Origin: Bacteroidota bacterium
GTDB taxonomy: Bacteria > Bacteroidota > Bacteroidia > Flavobacteriales > Weeksellaceae
Length of the DNA: 64,000 nucleotides
Direction of reading: 5' to 3'
Assembly: GCA_023399595.1 (NCBI GenBank)
Contig: JAEWOR010000008.1
Span: forward strand, 1 to 64,000
Each line of letters starts with the position of its first letter. Within the stretch, counting starts at the first letter, position 1. A program made the translations under genes and the position numbers. Below the pieces are notes generated by a model. It did no database searches and was not told the DNA's origin. It saw only the letters and a list, made by a program, of their open reading frames with translations. Shown piece after piece: positions 42,604 through 49,627 of this stretch.

Positions 42604-42611
42604 CAAATGTA
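42604..42611 (-). promoter_or_regulatory. -7 promoter element for sbcC
   Basis: Minus-strand TACATTTG, 32 bp upstream of the chosen sbcC start. It supports the ATG at 42572. Confidence 0.55.
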
Positions 42612-42666
42612 CTGATAATAGGTTTGAAAATCTTTATAAAAAAAGTAAAAAAAACATGAAAAAAAA

Positions 42667-42696
42667 TTGGTTGGTTTATTTTTTTTACTACATTTG
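42667..42696 (+). promoter_or_regulatory. Promoter of the asnA leader
   Basis: TTG at 42667-42669, a 19-bp spacer, then TACATTTG at 42689-42696: a full Bacteroidota -33/-7 promoter. The transcript should start near 42702-42704, just upstream of the Asn-rich leader frame. Confidence 0.75.
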
Positions 42697-42723
42697 TTAC
42701 GTAAAACCAACGAGTTAGAAAAA

Positions 42724-42807
42724 ATGTACTCTATCATTAATAATAATTTCTCTAATAATAATTTGAATAATCGTATTCAAATAGAGAAGTTATTGACTAT
42801 GGTATAG
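42724..42807 (+). CDS. Asn-rich leader peptide upstream of asnA
   Basis: A 27-codon frame, ATG to TAG, encodes MYSIINNNFSNNNLNNRIQI followed by EKLLTMV. Eight of 27 codons are Asn (all AAT), in clusters at codons 6-8, 11-13 and 15-16. It starts about 20 nt after the predicted transcription start and ends 29 nt before an intrinsic terminator that precedes asnA. This is the classic layout of an attenuation leader whose translation measures the supply of charged tRNA for the amino acid made by the downstream gene. The frame is too short for ordinary gene finding. The functional claim is inference. Confidence 0.75.
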   Translation: MYSIINNNFSNNNLNNRIQIEKLLTMV

Positions 42808-42847
42808 CACTTTAAAATATTTGTTTAATCAATGGAAAAAGCTTCTC
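42784..42847 (+). promoter_or_regulatory. Candidate antiterminator stem of the asnA attenuator
   Basis: GAGAAG-TT-ATTGA (42784-42796, within the end of the leader frame) can pair with TCAAT, AA and CTTCTC at 42829-42833, 42839-42840 and 42842-42847. This consumes the left arm of the terminator. It becomes available just downstream of a ribosome stalled at the last Asn codons (42766-42771). Bulges make it weaker than the terminator on paper. Confidence 0.5.
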
Positions 42848-42867
42848 AGAAATGGGAAGCTTTTTTT
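42836..42867 (+). terminator. Attenuator terminator in the asnA 5' leader
   Basis: The stem AAAAAGCTTCTC/GGGAAGCTTTTT is 12 bp with one G-T wobble, has a 6-nt loop (AGAAAT) and ends in seven Ts. It ends 20 bp before the asnA ATG and has no upstream gene to terminate other than the leader frame. Confidence 0.85.
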
Positions 42868-42886
42868 GTTTCAAAAATTTAATACA

Positions 42887-43885
42887 ATGGAAACTAAATT
42901 ACAAACCGAAAGAAAAATTCAAGAAACAAAGAGAACGTTTCAGGAAAAATTAGCAAAAAAATTGCAACTCCATAAAATTTCTTCTCCTCTAATGGTGATG
43001 GATGGGACTGGCGTAAACGATGACCTTAACGGTTGCGAAAGACCCGTAAAGTTTAAAGTAAAATCTTTACAAGATCAACAAGCAGTTGTAGTACACTCGT
43101 TAGCAAAATGGAAAAGAATGCAACTAAAAGATTACGAAATCCCTTTGAATGAAGGTATTTTAACAGATATGCAAGCATTGAGACCCGACGAAGATTATTC
43201 ACCACTCCACTCTATTTATGTAGACCAATGGGATTGGGAAATGCATATTTCTAAAGCTGACAGAACGATAGATTTTTTAAAAGCTACCGTAAGAAAAATA
43301 TTTTCAGCTTTAAAAGAAACAGAAACTGAACTTCTACAAGAAAAAATTATAGAAAAAGAAATTTTACCTAAAGAAATCCATTTTATTTCTGCAGAAGACC
43401 TCTATAAGCTTTACCCAGATATTTCTCCAAAAGAGCGTGAACACTTAATAGCAAAAGAATATAGTGCCATTTTTATAATAGGTATTGGTGGTGAACTTTC
43501 TTGTGGAATTCCTCACGATGGACGCGCGGCAGATTATGACGACTGGTCTACACCTACAGAATTAGGCTACGGACTCAACGGCGATTTAATTGTTTGGAGC
43601 CCTATTTTAGACCAAAGTATAGAGCTTTCTTCCATGGGAATTAGAGTAGACAAAACAGCTTTAATAAAACAATTGGAAATACGTAGCGAAGAAGAAAAAT
43701 CCCATTTAAACTTTCATCAGCAAGTACTTTCAGAAACTCTCCCTTACAGCATTGGTGGTGGAATTGGTCAGTCAAGAATCTGTATGTTTATGTTACAAAA
43801 AAAACATATTGGCGAAGTGCAATCTAGTGTTTGGGACGAAAAAGTGAAATCTGAATTGCTAACACAAGGTATTAGATTGATGTAG
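42887..43885 (+). CDS. asnA: Aspartate-ammonia ligase (asparagine synthetase A)
   Basis: Makes asparagine from aspartate, ammonia and ATP. The fold is related to class II aminoacyl-tRNA synthetases. The start METKLQTERKIQETKRTFQE is 332 codons from the stop; an earlier in-frame TTG lies in the leader before the terminator and is not credible. Family features are the N-terminal GVNDDLNGCERPV, HSIYVDQWDWEMHI near residue 108, HDGRAADYDDW, and the C-terminal class II motif 3-like GGGIGQSRICMFML. Control by an Asn-leader attenuator is proposed. Its 3' end overlaps the convergent sbcD by 14 bp, and the gene splits sbcD from sbcC. Confidence 0.96.
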   Translation: METKLQTERKIQETKRTFQEKLAKKLQLHKISSPLMVMDGTGVNDDLNGCERPVKFKVKSLQDQQAVVVHSLAKWKRMQLKDYEIPLNEGILTDMQALRPDEDYSPLHSIYVDQWDWEMHISKADRTIDFLKATVRKIFSALKETETELLQEKIIEKEILPKEIHFISAEDLYKLYPDISPKEREHLIAKEYSAIFIIGIGGELSCGIPHDGRAADYDDWSTPTELGYGLNGDLIVWSPILDQSIELSSMGIRVDKTALIKQLEIRSEEEKSHLNFHQQVLSETLPYSIGGGIGQSRICMFMLQKKHIGEVQSSVWDEKVKSELLTQGIRLM

Positions 43886-45092
43886 AGGAATTGCCTTTTA
43901 TTTCATTAAACAAATCCATAATTTCTGAATTGGGCTCTTGATTTCCGTTTTTCGACTTAAAATAATCTTTAAATAAATCTTGAATATCTTGTTTGAGATT
44001 TATTTTTGTTTGTAAATCTTCTTGCTCCAAAGCGTTTTTGATTTTAGGAATTAAATAAATAATGCCATCGTGACTTTGGTAAATTCTTTTTCTTTCTTCA
44101 GCTTTTAAAAACGAATCAGATTCAATTGTAAGTTCCACCAAAGTATTGGGATTTTCTTCGAGCCACACAATACCTTCATCGATATTATCAAAGCTTTTTC
44201 GAACCAGTTTCCGACCTGATTGTAATTCAATTTTATTAAAGGAAACGCCTTGGTTTGGGAAAGCCTCGATGACCGAAACATATTTGGTTTGCCCAGCTTC
44301 CGAAAAGCTATAACAAAGAGGTGAAGAGCTGTAAACAACAGGTTTTTCCTCTGTGCCGATATTTGCAAAAGCATGCAAATGCCCCAAAGCTGTATATTGA
44401 ATTTGAGTTGGAATTGCTTCAGAATACACCATGTCTGCATTTCCTATTTTTATAGGTTTTTCCCCTTCGGGTTCTTCTAAAATAGCTGCGCCACGCTTGT
44501 TCATATAAAGATGAGTCGTCAAAATATTCACGCCTTTTTCATCACAAAATTCATCGGCAATTTTCTTCCAATGATTGGCTAAAACTTCATTCAAAGCTTC
44601 TTCTTTATTCTCGCCCAAATATTGTTTTAAACGGATTTCGTTGGCGTAAGGCGTATGAATAACACGAATAGGATAATCAAAATCACTTAATTTTAATTCT
44701 AAAAAACCTTCTTCCGATTTTGTGATTTTAAAATCATTTAACTCAAATTTCTGAATTTTCGCTTGTGGATAACCAATAAAAATAATTCCACATTCTCTTG
44801 CCAAAGGATTTGGTGCATCAATTAAACTGGGCGAATCGTGATTTCCTGAAATGGCAATTACTGGGCGTTTTCCGTTGTTAGAAAGCTTTTTCAGAGTTTT
44901 ATAAAACAATTCCACTGCTTCTACACTTGGATTAAAATTATCGAACAAATCTCCAGCAACCAATATTATATCAACCTTTTGTTCATCGGCAATTGCAACA
45001 ATTTCATTCATGACATCAATTTGTTCTTCCAATCTGGAAAAACTATCCAAACGCTTGCCCAAATGCCAATCTGCAGTATGTAAAATTTTCAT
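43872..45092 (-). CDS. sbcD: SbcD-like exonuclease subunit
   Basis: A 406-aa Mre11-type metallophosphatase nuclease, partner of SbcC. Metal-binding motifs are HTADWHLG (residues 5-12), VAGDLFDNFNPS (about 45-56), ISGNHDSPS (about 80-88), and TTHLYMNKR plus GHLHAF further on. The length is typical. In most genomes sbcD and sbcC are adjacent. Here asnA, reading the other way, lies between them, so they cannot share a simple message without crossing asnA. A 50-codon basic ORF ends 6 bp upstream and is probably co-transcribed. Confidence 0.94.
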   Translation of the reverse strand: MKILHTADWHLGKRLDSFSRLEEQIDVMNEIVAIADEQKVDIILVAGDLFDNFNPSVEAVELFYKTLKKLSNNGKRPVIAISGNHDSPSLIDAPNPLARECGIIFIGYPQAKIQKFELNDFKITKSEEGFLELKLSDFDYPIRVIHTPYANEIRLKQYLGENKEEALNEVLANHWKKIADEFCDEKGVNILTTHLYMNKRGAAILEEPEGEKPIKIGNADMVYSEAIPTQIQYTALGHLHAFANIGTEEKPVVYSSSPLCYSFSEAGQTKYVSVIEAFPNQGVSFNKIELQSGRKLVRKSFDNIDEGIVWLEENPNTLVELTIESDSFLKAEERKRIYQSHDGIIYLIPKIKNALEQEDLQTKINLKQDIQDLFKDYFKSKNGNQEPNSEIMDLFNEIKGNSSTSI

Positions 45093-45098
45093 AAATTA

Positions 45099-45251
45099 TT
45101 AGTTGTTATCGTTGCTTTCCTTCGCTTTAAAATCTTCTCTAATTTGTTTTAAACGTGCTTTTCTTTCAGCCTCAGCATTCTGAATTTTACGTTTCTTTTG
45201 ATCGAGTTTCTTTTTATGATTTTTTCTGTTGGCTTCGTTATTTTTGCTCAT
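45099..45251 (-). CDS. Small, very basic 50-aa protein upstream of sbcD
   Basis: The ATG at 45249-45251 opens 50 codons starting MSKNNEANRKNHKKKLDQKK and ending at TAA 6 bp before sbcD. It is almost entirely charged and helix-prone (Lys, Arg, Glu, Gln) with no hydrophobic core, like a nucleic-acid-binding or ribosome-associated small protein. Spacing to sbcD suggests an operon. I recognise no named family. Confidence 0.6.
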   Translation of the reverse strand: MSKNNEANRKNHKKKLDQKKRKIQNAEAERKARLKQIREDFKAKESNDNN

Positions 45252-45379
45252 TTCGGCTCAATTTCCATAGCAAATTAAATGCTTTTCCAATCTTGCTAAA
45301 ATACTATTTTATTCAAAAAAATCAATATTTAATCCATTCTAAAAATGGCTTTAGTTTTAGTATTTTTACAAAAAAAATT

Positions 45380-45619
45380 ATGGACCAAAACTCAAAAGAT
45401 CCTTTGCACGGAAAACGATTAGACGCCATTTTGGAAGAACTCTTGGAGTACTACAAAGGTTATGGAGAATTGGGCAAACAAATCAACATCCGATGTTTCA
45501 CAGGTGAAAATCCGAGTGTTTCTTCATCTCTTAAATTCTTACGAAAAACACCTTGGGCACGAGCTAAAGTAGAAAGTTTGTATTTGTATGTTTTGAGACA
45601 AAAAAAGAAAAAAAACTAG
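45380..45619 (+). CDS. VF530-family DNA-binding protein
   Basis: A 79-aa protein matching the VF530/DUF2132 family: MDQNSKDPLHGKRLDAILEE at the start, ELGKQINIRCF in the middle, and SSLKFLRKTPWARAKVESLY near the end. The family is small, basic at the C-terminus (RQKKKKN) and described as DNA-binding, with unknown physiological role. The ATG at 45380 is preferred over longer in-frame extensions, which are Phe-rich and antisense to the small basic gene. It is convergent with ychJ, with only 2 bp between stops. Confidence 0.88.
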   Translation: MDQNSKDPLHGKRLDAILEELLEYYKGYGELGKQINIRCFTGENPSVSSSLKFLRKTPWARAKVESLYLYVLRQKKKKN

Positions 45620-45621
45620 AA

Positions 45622-45999
45622 CTAATCCATAAATTCCCCAGAAACATAAAACCAACGATTTTGGATTTTCTTAAATGTTGAAAGCTCGTGATGAACTTGG
45701 TTTTCACCTTCAGAATCTGTAAAATAAGCTTTAAACTCTACTTTATTTTCAGAAGGTTTGCTCACAATTTCCAGTTTTGTCCAAGTGTTTGTTTTTCCCC
45801 ATGCTTCCATTTCCATTTTGTCATGATATTTTCTTTCACTGGGAAGTGTGGTTTCCATTAAATAGTCTCCATTGGGGATTGCGTAAGCAGAATACCGAGA
45901 ACGCATCAGCTGTTCCGCAGAATTGGGAATTTTCTTTTTCAAGTGAAATGTTTCACAACATTCGGTGTAGGATTTTCCTGAGCAACAAGGACAAAGCAT
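45622..45999 (-). CDS. ychJ: YchJ-family protein with SEC-C-like zinc motif
   Basis: A 125-aa protein of the YchJ/UPF0225 family. The N-terminus CPCCSGKSYTECC (Cys 3, 5, 6, 13 and 14) is the SEC-C-type zinc-binding motif, and the central NTF2-like part contains AEQLMRSRYSAYA (about residues 27-39). The C-terminal zinc motif of longer YchJ proteins is absent, as in many short members. Biochemical function is unknown. Upstream lies a short TTAGAGG-type repeat and then the M3 peptidase gene. Confidence 0.85.
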   Translation of the reverse strand: MLCPCCSGKSYTECCETFHLKKKIPNSAEQLMRSRYSAYAIPNGDYLMETTLPSERKYHDKMEMEAWGKTNTWTKLEIVSKPSENKVEFKAYFTDSEGENQVHHELSTFKKIQNRWFYVSGEFMD

Positions 46000-46007
46000 G
46001 GTTTAGA

Positions 46008-46028
46008 AATTAGAAGTTAGAGGTTAGA
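46008..46028. repeat. Short 7-bp repeat, GTTAGAG family
   Basis: About three 7-bp units (TTAGAAG, TTAGAGG type) between ychJ and the M3 peptidase, like the run at 37757-37800. Confidence 0.65.
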
Positions 46029-46034
46029 AAAAAA

Positions 46035-46063
46035 CCTTGTCAATGTTTTAAACCTTGACAAGG
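46035..46063 (-). terminator. Terminator after the M3 peptidase gene
   Basis: The 9-bp stem CCTTGTCAA/TTGACAAGG has an 11-nt loop. An A-run at 46028-46034 gives the T-run on the minus strand. Confidence 0.8.
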
Positions 46064-46078
46064 CTGCAAGTTTGTTTT

Positions 46079-48253
46079 TTACTCCCCAAAAGCTCTTTTC
46101 AAAAGGCTTTCAACTTGAGGTTCGCTGCCTCTGAAGGCTTTGTACAATTCCATTGGATCTTTTGTTCCGCCCGAAGAAAGCAAAACTTTATATTTTGCCG
46201 CCGTTTCGGGATTGAAAATTCCCGTTTCTTTAAAATACGCAAAAGCATCCGCATCCAAAACTTCCGCCCATTTATAAGAATAATATCCTGCAGAATAACC
46301 ACCTTGGAAAATATGCGAAAAAGTAGGGCTCATCGCTGTTTCTGGATTTACAGGATACAAAGAGGTTTTTAAAGTTTGGGCATCCTCAAAAGATTTAATA
46401 TCGTTCACCTCTTCAGGATGCGTGTGATAGGCCATATCCAACAATCCGAAACCTAACTGACGAAGCGTTTGATAGCCTTCCATAAAGTTTTTAGACTGTT
46501 CTATTTTTTCAATTTTATCATTAGGAAGAACTTCTTCCGTTTGATAATGTTTAGCAAAAGTTTTCAAAAATTCTGGTTCGTAGCAGAAATTCTCCAAAAA
46601 CTGAGAAGGAAGTTCCACAAAATCCCATTTCACCGAAGTCCCTGAAAGATTCGGATATTGTGTATTGGCCAACATTCCATGCAAAGCATGTCCAAATTCA
46701 TGGAAAAGTGTTGTTACTTCTTGAAAGGTCAACAAACTCGGTGTGTCTTTCGTGGGTTTGCTGAAATTACAAACAATTGAAATATGTGGTCGAGAATTTT
46801 CTCCGTTTTTGGTGTATTGATTTTTATAACTCGTCATCCAAGCTCCCGCACGTTTTCCTTTTCTTGGGAAATAATCGGTATAAAGGATGGCTTTTAGTTG
46901 TTGGTTGTCAGTTATTGGCTGTTGGTTTTCGTTATCTTGATTCTTGACTCTTGATTCTTGGTTCTTGGCTTTTGGCTCTTGATTCTTGGTTCTTAGCTCT
47001 TGGTTCTGAACTTCATAAACTTCATAGGTTTGAACATCTGCATGGTATTTTGGAATATTGTGAACTTCTTTAAAAGTCAGTCCGAAAAGTTTTCCTGCTA
47101 ATGTGAAAACTGCATCCTGAACTTGATTTAACGGGAAATAAGGTTTCAATTCCTCATCATTGAAATCGTATTTCGCTTTACGCAATTTTTCAGCGTAAAA
47201 AGCGTGGTCGTAACTTTGCATTTCCACGATTCCGTCGGCTTTTGCAAGAGTTTTTAATTCCTCAATTTCTTTTTGCGCGTAAGGCGTTGCTTTAATCAAA
47301 AGTTCATTTAAAAAATCCAAAACTTTGGTTGGAGATTTTGCCATTCTTTCTTCTAAAACGTAGTCAGCATAGTTTTTATAGCCCAACAATTCTGCTTTTT
47401 GTTGTTTTAAAGTGATGATTTCTTTGATGAGATGCTGATTGTCTAATTCGCCACCGTCGAAAGATTTTTTTCCGTTAGCAAGCGCTAATTCCTTTCTTAA
47501 TTCGCGATTTTCAGCATAAGTCATGAACGGAACATAGCTCGGATATTGCAAAGTGACTACCCAGCCTTCCAACTTTCTTTCTTTAGCTTCTTCTTCATAT
47601 TGAGACAAAATCGCGTCTGGAATTCCCGCCAAATCTTCTTTTTGGGTGATATGTTTGAAATATGCATTGGTTGCTGCCAAAGCATTTTGTCCAAACTGAA
47701 GCGACTTCATGGATAAATCGATATTAATTTTCTCCAATTTCTTTTTATCCTCCTCATTCAGCAAAGCGCCACTTCTTACAAAACCTTTGTAAGTCTCATT
47801 AAGAAGCATTTGTTGTTCTTCGTTGAGCTTGTAATTGTTTTTTTCATCTGCACTTTTATCTTGATTTTTTTTGTCAGATGGAATTCGTAAACTCATTTCA
47901 TCAAACACTTTTTTAATTCTTTCGAAGAGTTTTTCGTTTTGAGAAATTTTAGATGAAAATTCTGTTAAAAGTGGGGAGACTTCTTGTGCAATCTTTTGAA
48001 TTTCATCATTGGTTTCAGCGGAATTAAGATTGAAAAAAATATTGGAAACCACATCCAGTTTTTCACCTGAATACGCCAGGGCTTCGATGGTGTTTTCAAA
48101 AGTTGGAGTTTCTGGATTGTTGACAATATCGTTGATTTCTTGTTCGGATTCTGAGATTAATTCTTTGAATGCAGGAAGATAATCTTCGTTTTTTATTTGA
48201 TCAAAAGGTGCAGTATGAAATGGTGTATTGAAGGTTTGTGTAAGTATGTTCAT
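46079..48253 (-). CDS. M3-family metallopeptidase (dipeptidyl carboxypeptidase/oligopeptidase A type)
   Basis: A 724-aa thermolysin-like cytoplasmic peptidase that degrades oligopeptides. The zinc site HEFGH is at residues 518-522 (TLFHEFGHALHG), with the third ligand Glu in the downstream helix LPSQFLENF. The start MNILTQTFNTPFHTAPFDQI and the C-terminal ending SLLKRAFGE are family-typical. Odd feature: residues 416-454 are a foreign-looking Asn/Gln/Lys segment (NQELRTK, NQEPKAK, NQESRVK) encoded by 7-bp DNA repeats, inserted between VYEV and AILYTDYFPRKGKR. The frame is kept, and the insertion lies on a loop before the catalytic domain, so the enzyme may still be active. Confidence 0.9.
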   Translation of the reverse strand: MNILTQTFNTPFHTAPFDQIKNEDYLPAFKELISESEQEINDIVNNPETPTFENTIEALAYSGEKLDVVSNIFFNLNSAETNDEIQKIAQEVSPLLTEFSSKISQNEKLFERIKKVFDEMSLRIPSDKKNQDKSADEKNNYKLNEEQQMLLNETYKGFVRSGALLNEEDKKKLEKINIDLSMKSLQFGQNALAATNAYFKHITQKEDLAGIPDAILSQYEEEAKERKLEGWVVTLQYPSYVPFMTYAENRELRKELALANGKKSFDGGELDNQHLIKEIITLKQQKAELLGYKNYADYVLEERMAKSPTKVLDFLNELLIKATPYAQKEIEELKTLAKADGIVEMQSYDHAFYAEKLRKAKYDFNDEELKPYFPLNQVQDAVFTLAGKLFGLTFKEVHNIPKYHADVQTYEVYEVQNQELRTKNQEPKAKNQESRVKNQDNENQQPITDNQQLKAILYTDYFPRKGKRAGAWMTSYKNQYTKNGENSRPHISIVCNFSKPTKDTPSLLTFQEVTTLFHEFGHALHGMLANTQYPNLSGTSVKWDFVELPSQFLENFCYEPEFLKTFAKHYQTEEVLPNDKIEKIEQSKNFMEGYQTLRQLGFGLLDMAYHTHPEEVNDIKSFEDAQTLKTSLYPVNPETAMSPTFSHIFQGGYSAGYYSYKWAEVLDADAFAYFKETGIFNPETAAKYKVLLSSGGTKDPMELYKAFRGSEPQVESLLKRAFGE
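46892..47008 (-). repeat. 7-bp tandem repeat inside the M3 peptidase gene
   Basis: 117 bp (39 codons). On the coding strand about ten units of AAGARYC type (AAGAACC, AAGAATC, AAGAGCC, AAGAGTC) are followed by four units of the second type (AACAGCC, AATAACT, GACAACC, AACAACT). Three 7-bp units make 21 bp, hence the 7-residue protein period. Confidence 0.9.
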
Positions 48254-48559
48254 AATTTTTTTGTATTAATTCTTTTTTTTTGTGATTCCAAGGAACGATG
48301 AATCTAGTTTTAAGATTTCTCACTTCCATTTCGACAAGCTCAATGTTCGTTCGAAATGACAAATTATATTTTCTCAAAGATAATGCCCAAATGTCAATTT
48401 ATGACAAATTTGCGCACCGGATGGAACGGCATGTTGGAGCTCTTCCCAAAGCTTAGCTGAGCAAAGGCTTGGAAAGCGACTAGTGACAGCCGGAATTTTG
48501 CGCCCAAAACATAAGAATTAAGCGAGAAAATGAGTATTTTTGAGGTATAATTTTTGAAA
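48254..48559. other. 306-bp intergenic region with palindrome and GC-rich hairpin
   Basis: It holds an 8-bp inverted repeat CATTTCGA/TCGAAATG (48327-48334 and 48351-48358) enclosing CAAGCTCAATG, a relative of the widespread CTTCGACAAGCTCAGG repeat. A GC-richer stretch at about 48415-48505 has an imperfect 13-bp hairpin (48442-48476). No credible gene. Confidence 0.6.
48535..48542 (+). promoter_or_regulatory. -7 promoter element for the CopD-like gene
   Basis: TATTTTTG, 17 bp upstream of the ATG at 48560. The leader would be only about 10 nt. Confidence 0.5.
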
Positions 48560-49009
48560 ATGTCACATCATTTACTTTTAATATTTCACCTTTTGGGAGC
48601 CTGCATTTGGGTGGGCGGACATTTGGTTTTGGCGATAGGAATTTTACCAGAAGTTTTAAAGAAAAAAGACCCCGAAATTCTTTTAAATTTTGAAAGAAAA
48701 TACGAGAAAATAGGCATTCCCGCACTTTTGGTGATGGTAATTACTGGCGTTTGGATGTCGTATCAATTTGGGGTGAAATTTCAGGATTGGTTTCATTTTT
48801 CAAATCCCTTGGAAACAGCGATTTCTATTAAGCTTTTGTTTCTATTGATTACGGTGATGTTTGCGATAAGCGCCAACTTTTTTGTGCTTCCTAAATTGTC
48901 TCCTAAAAGCCTTCCTTTAATGGCTTTTCACATTATTTGTGTGACTTTGTTGGGCGTTGGATTTTTGCTGGTAGGAAGTTTTATACGATTCGGGGGAATT
49001 GTGTTATAA
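48560..49009 (+). CDS. CopD-like four-helix membrane protein
   Basis: A 149-aa integral membrane protein with four predicted helices (about residues 5-27, 52-70, 91-112 and 125-147). The pattern HLLGACIWVGGHL in helix 1, with His and Trp-x-Gly-Gly-His, matches CopD/DUF2214-like membrane domains, where paired His are candidate haem or copper ligands. There is no copC or multicopper oxidase nearby. The start at ATG 48560 (MSHHLLLIFHLLG) is preferred over a TTG two codons upstream. Role unknown. Confidence 0.72.
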   Translation: MSHHLLLIFHLLGACIWVGGHLVLAIGILPEVLKKKDPEILLNFERKYEKIGIPALLVMVITGVWMSYQFGVKFQDWFHFSNPLETAISIKLLFLLITVMFAISANFFVLPKLSPKSLPLMAFHIICVTLLGVGFLLVGSFIRFGGIVL

Positions 49010-49056
49010 TTGCTACTTTTTTATAGTATTTTAACATTTACGATGAAAAAATAAAT

Positions 49057-49064
49057 TACATTTG
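49057..49064 (+). promoter_or_regulatory. -7 promoter element for the SRPBCC gene
   Basis: TACATTTG, 21 bp upstream of the ATG. Confidence 0.55.
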
Positions 49065-49085
49065 TTATGTTATTAAATAAAAACT

Positions 49086-49616
49086 ATGAAAAAAATTCTT
49101 AAAATTTTAGGAGCTATTGTAGCTCTTATCATTCTGTATAGTATTATTGCAATTTTTATGTTCCCTGATAAATATACATCAGAAAAGTCTATCGTTATTA
49201 ACGCTCCACAAGAAAAAGTATGGCAGCATGTGAACAGTATGCAAGAGATTAACAAATGGAATCCTTGGATGAAACTGGATGAGAATTTGATAGGAACTTA
49301 TAAAGGAACAAGTGGTGAAGTGGGCGATTCATATCACTGGAAAGGAAATGATAAAGTGGGAGAAGGCATGCAAGAAATTACCGCTTTGTATCCCAACAAC
49401 AAGGTTTCTACGCATATGCATTTTATAAAACCAATGGACAGTCATGCAAAATCTAACATTATTTTGAAGGCAGAAGGTAGTGGTACAAAAGTTACTTGGA
49501 CTTTTGATTCTAATATGCCAACAATGATGAAACCTATGAAACCTTTTATGGATATGCAGATGGCAAAATCTTATGATGAGGGTTTAGCATCTCTAAAAAA
49601 ATTATCCGAAAAGTAA
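49086..49616 (+). CDS. Membrane-anchored SRPBCC-family protein
   Basis: A 176-aa protein: one N-terminal membrane helix (KILGAIVALIILYSIIAIFM, about residues 6-25) and then an SRPBCC/polyketide-cyclase-like ligand-binding domain starting SIVINAPQEKVWQHVNSMQE. The domain contains NKWNPWMKLDENLIGTYKGT and ends with the long C-terminal helix (MAKSYDEGLASLKKLSEK). Such domains bind hydrophobic ligands. Ligand and role are unknown. It is convergent with an alpha/beta hydrolase, with 11 bp between stops. Confidence 0.82.
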   Translation: MKKILKILGAIVALIILYSIIAIFMFPDKYTSEKSIVINAPQEKVWQHVNSMQEINKWNPWMKLDENLIGTYKGTSGEVGDSYHWKGNDKVGEGMQEITALYPNNKVSTHMHFIKPMDSHAKSNIILKAEGSGTKVTWTFDSNMPTMMKPMKPFMDMQMAKSYDEGLASLKKLSEK

Positions 49617-49627
49617 ATTTTATTTTT

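Noticed and set aside
42821..42886. Longer N-terminus of AsnA from the TTG at 42821
   Set aside because: It would run through the terminator hairpin and adds residues not expected in AsnA.
48480..48725. 81-codon minus-strand frame overlapping the CopD-like gene
   Set aside because: Antisense to a well-supported membrane protein gene and without recognisable features.
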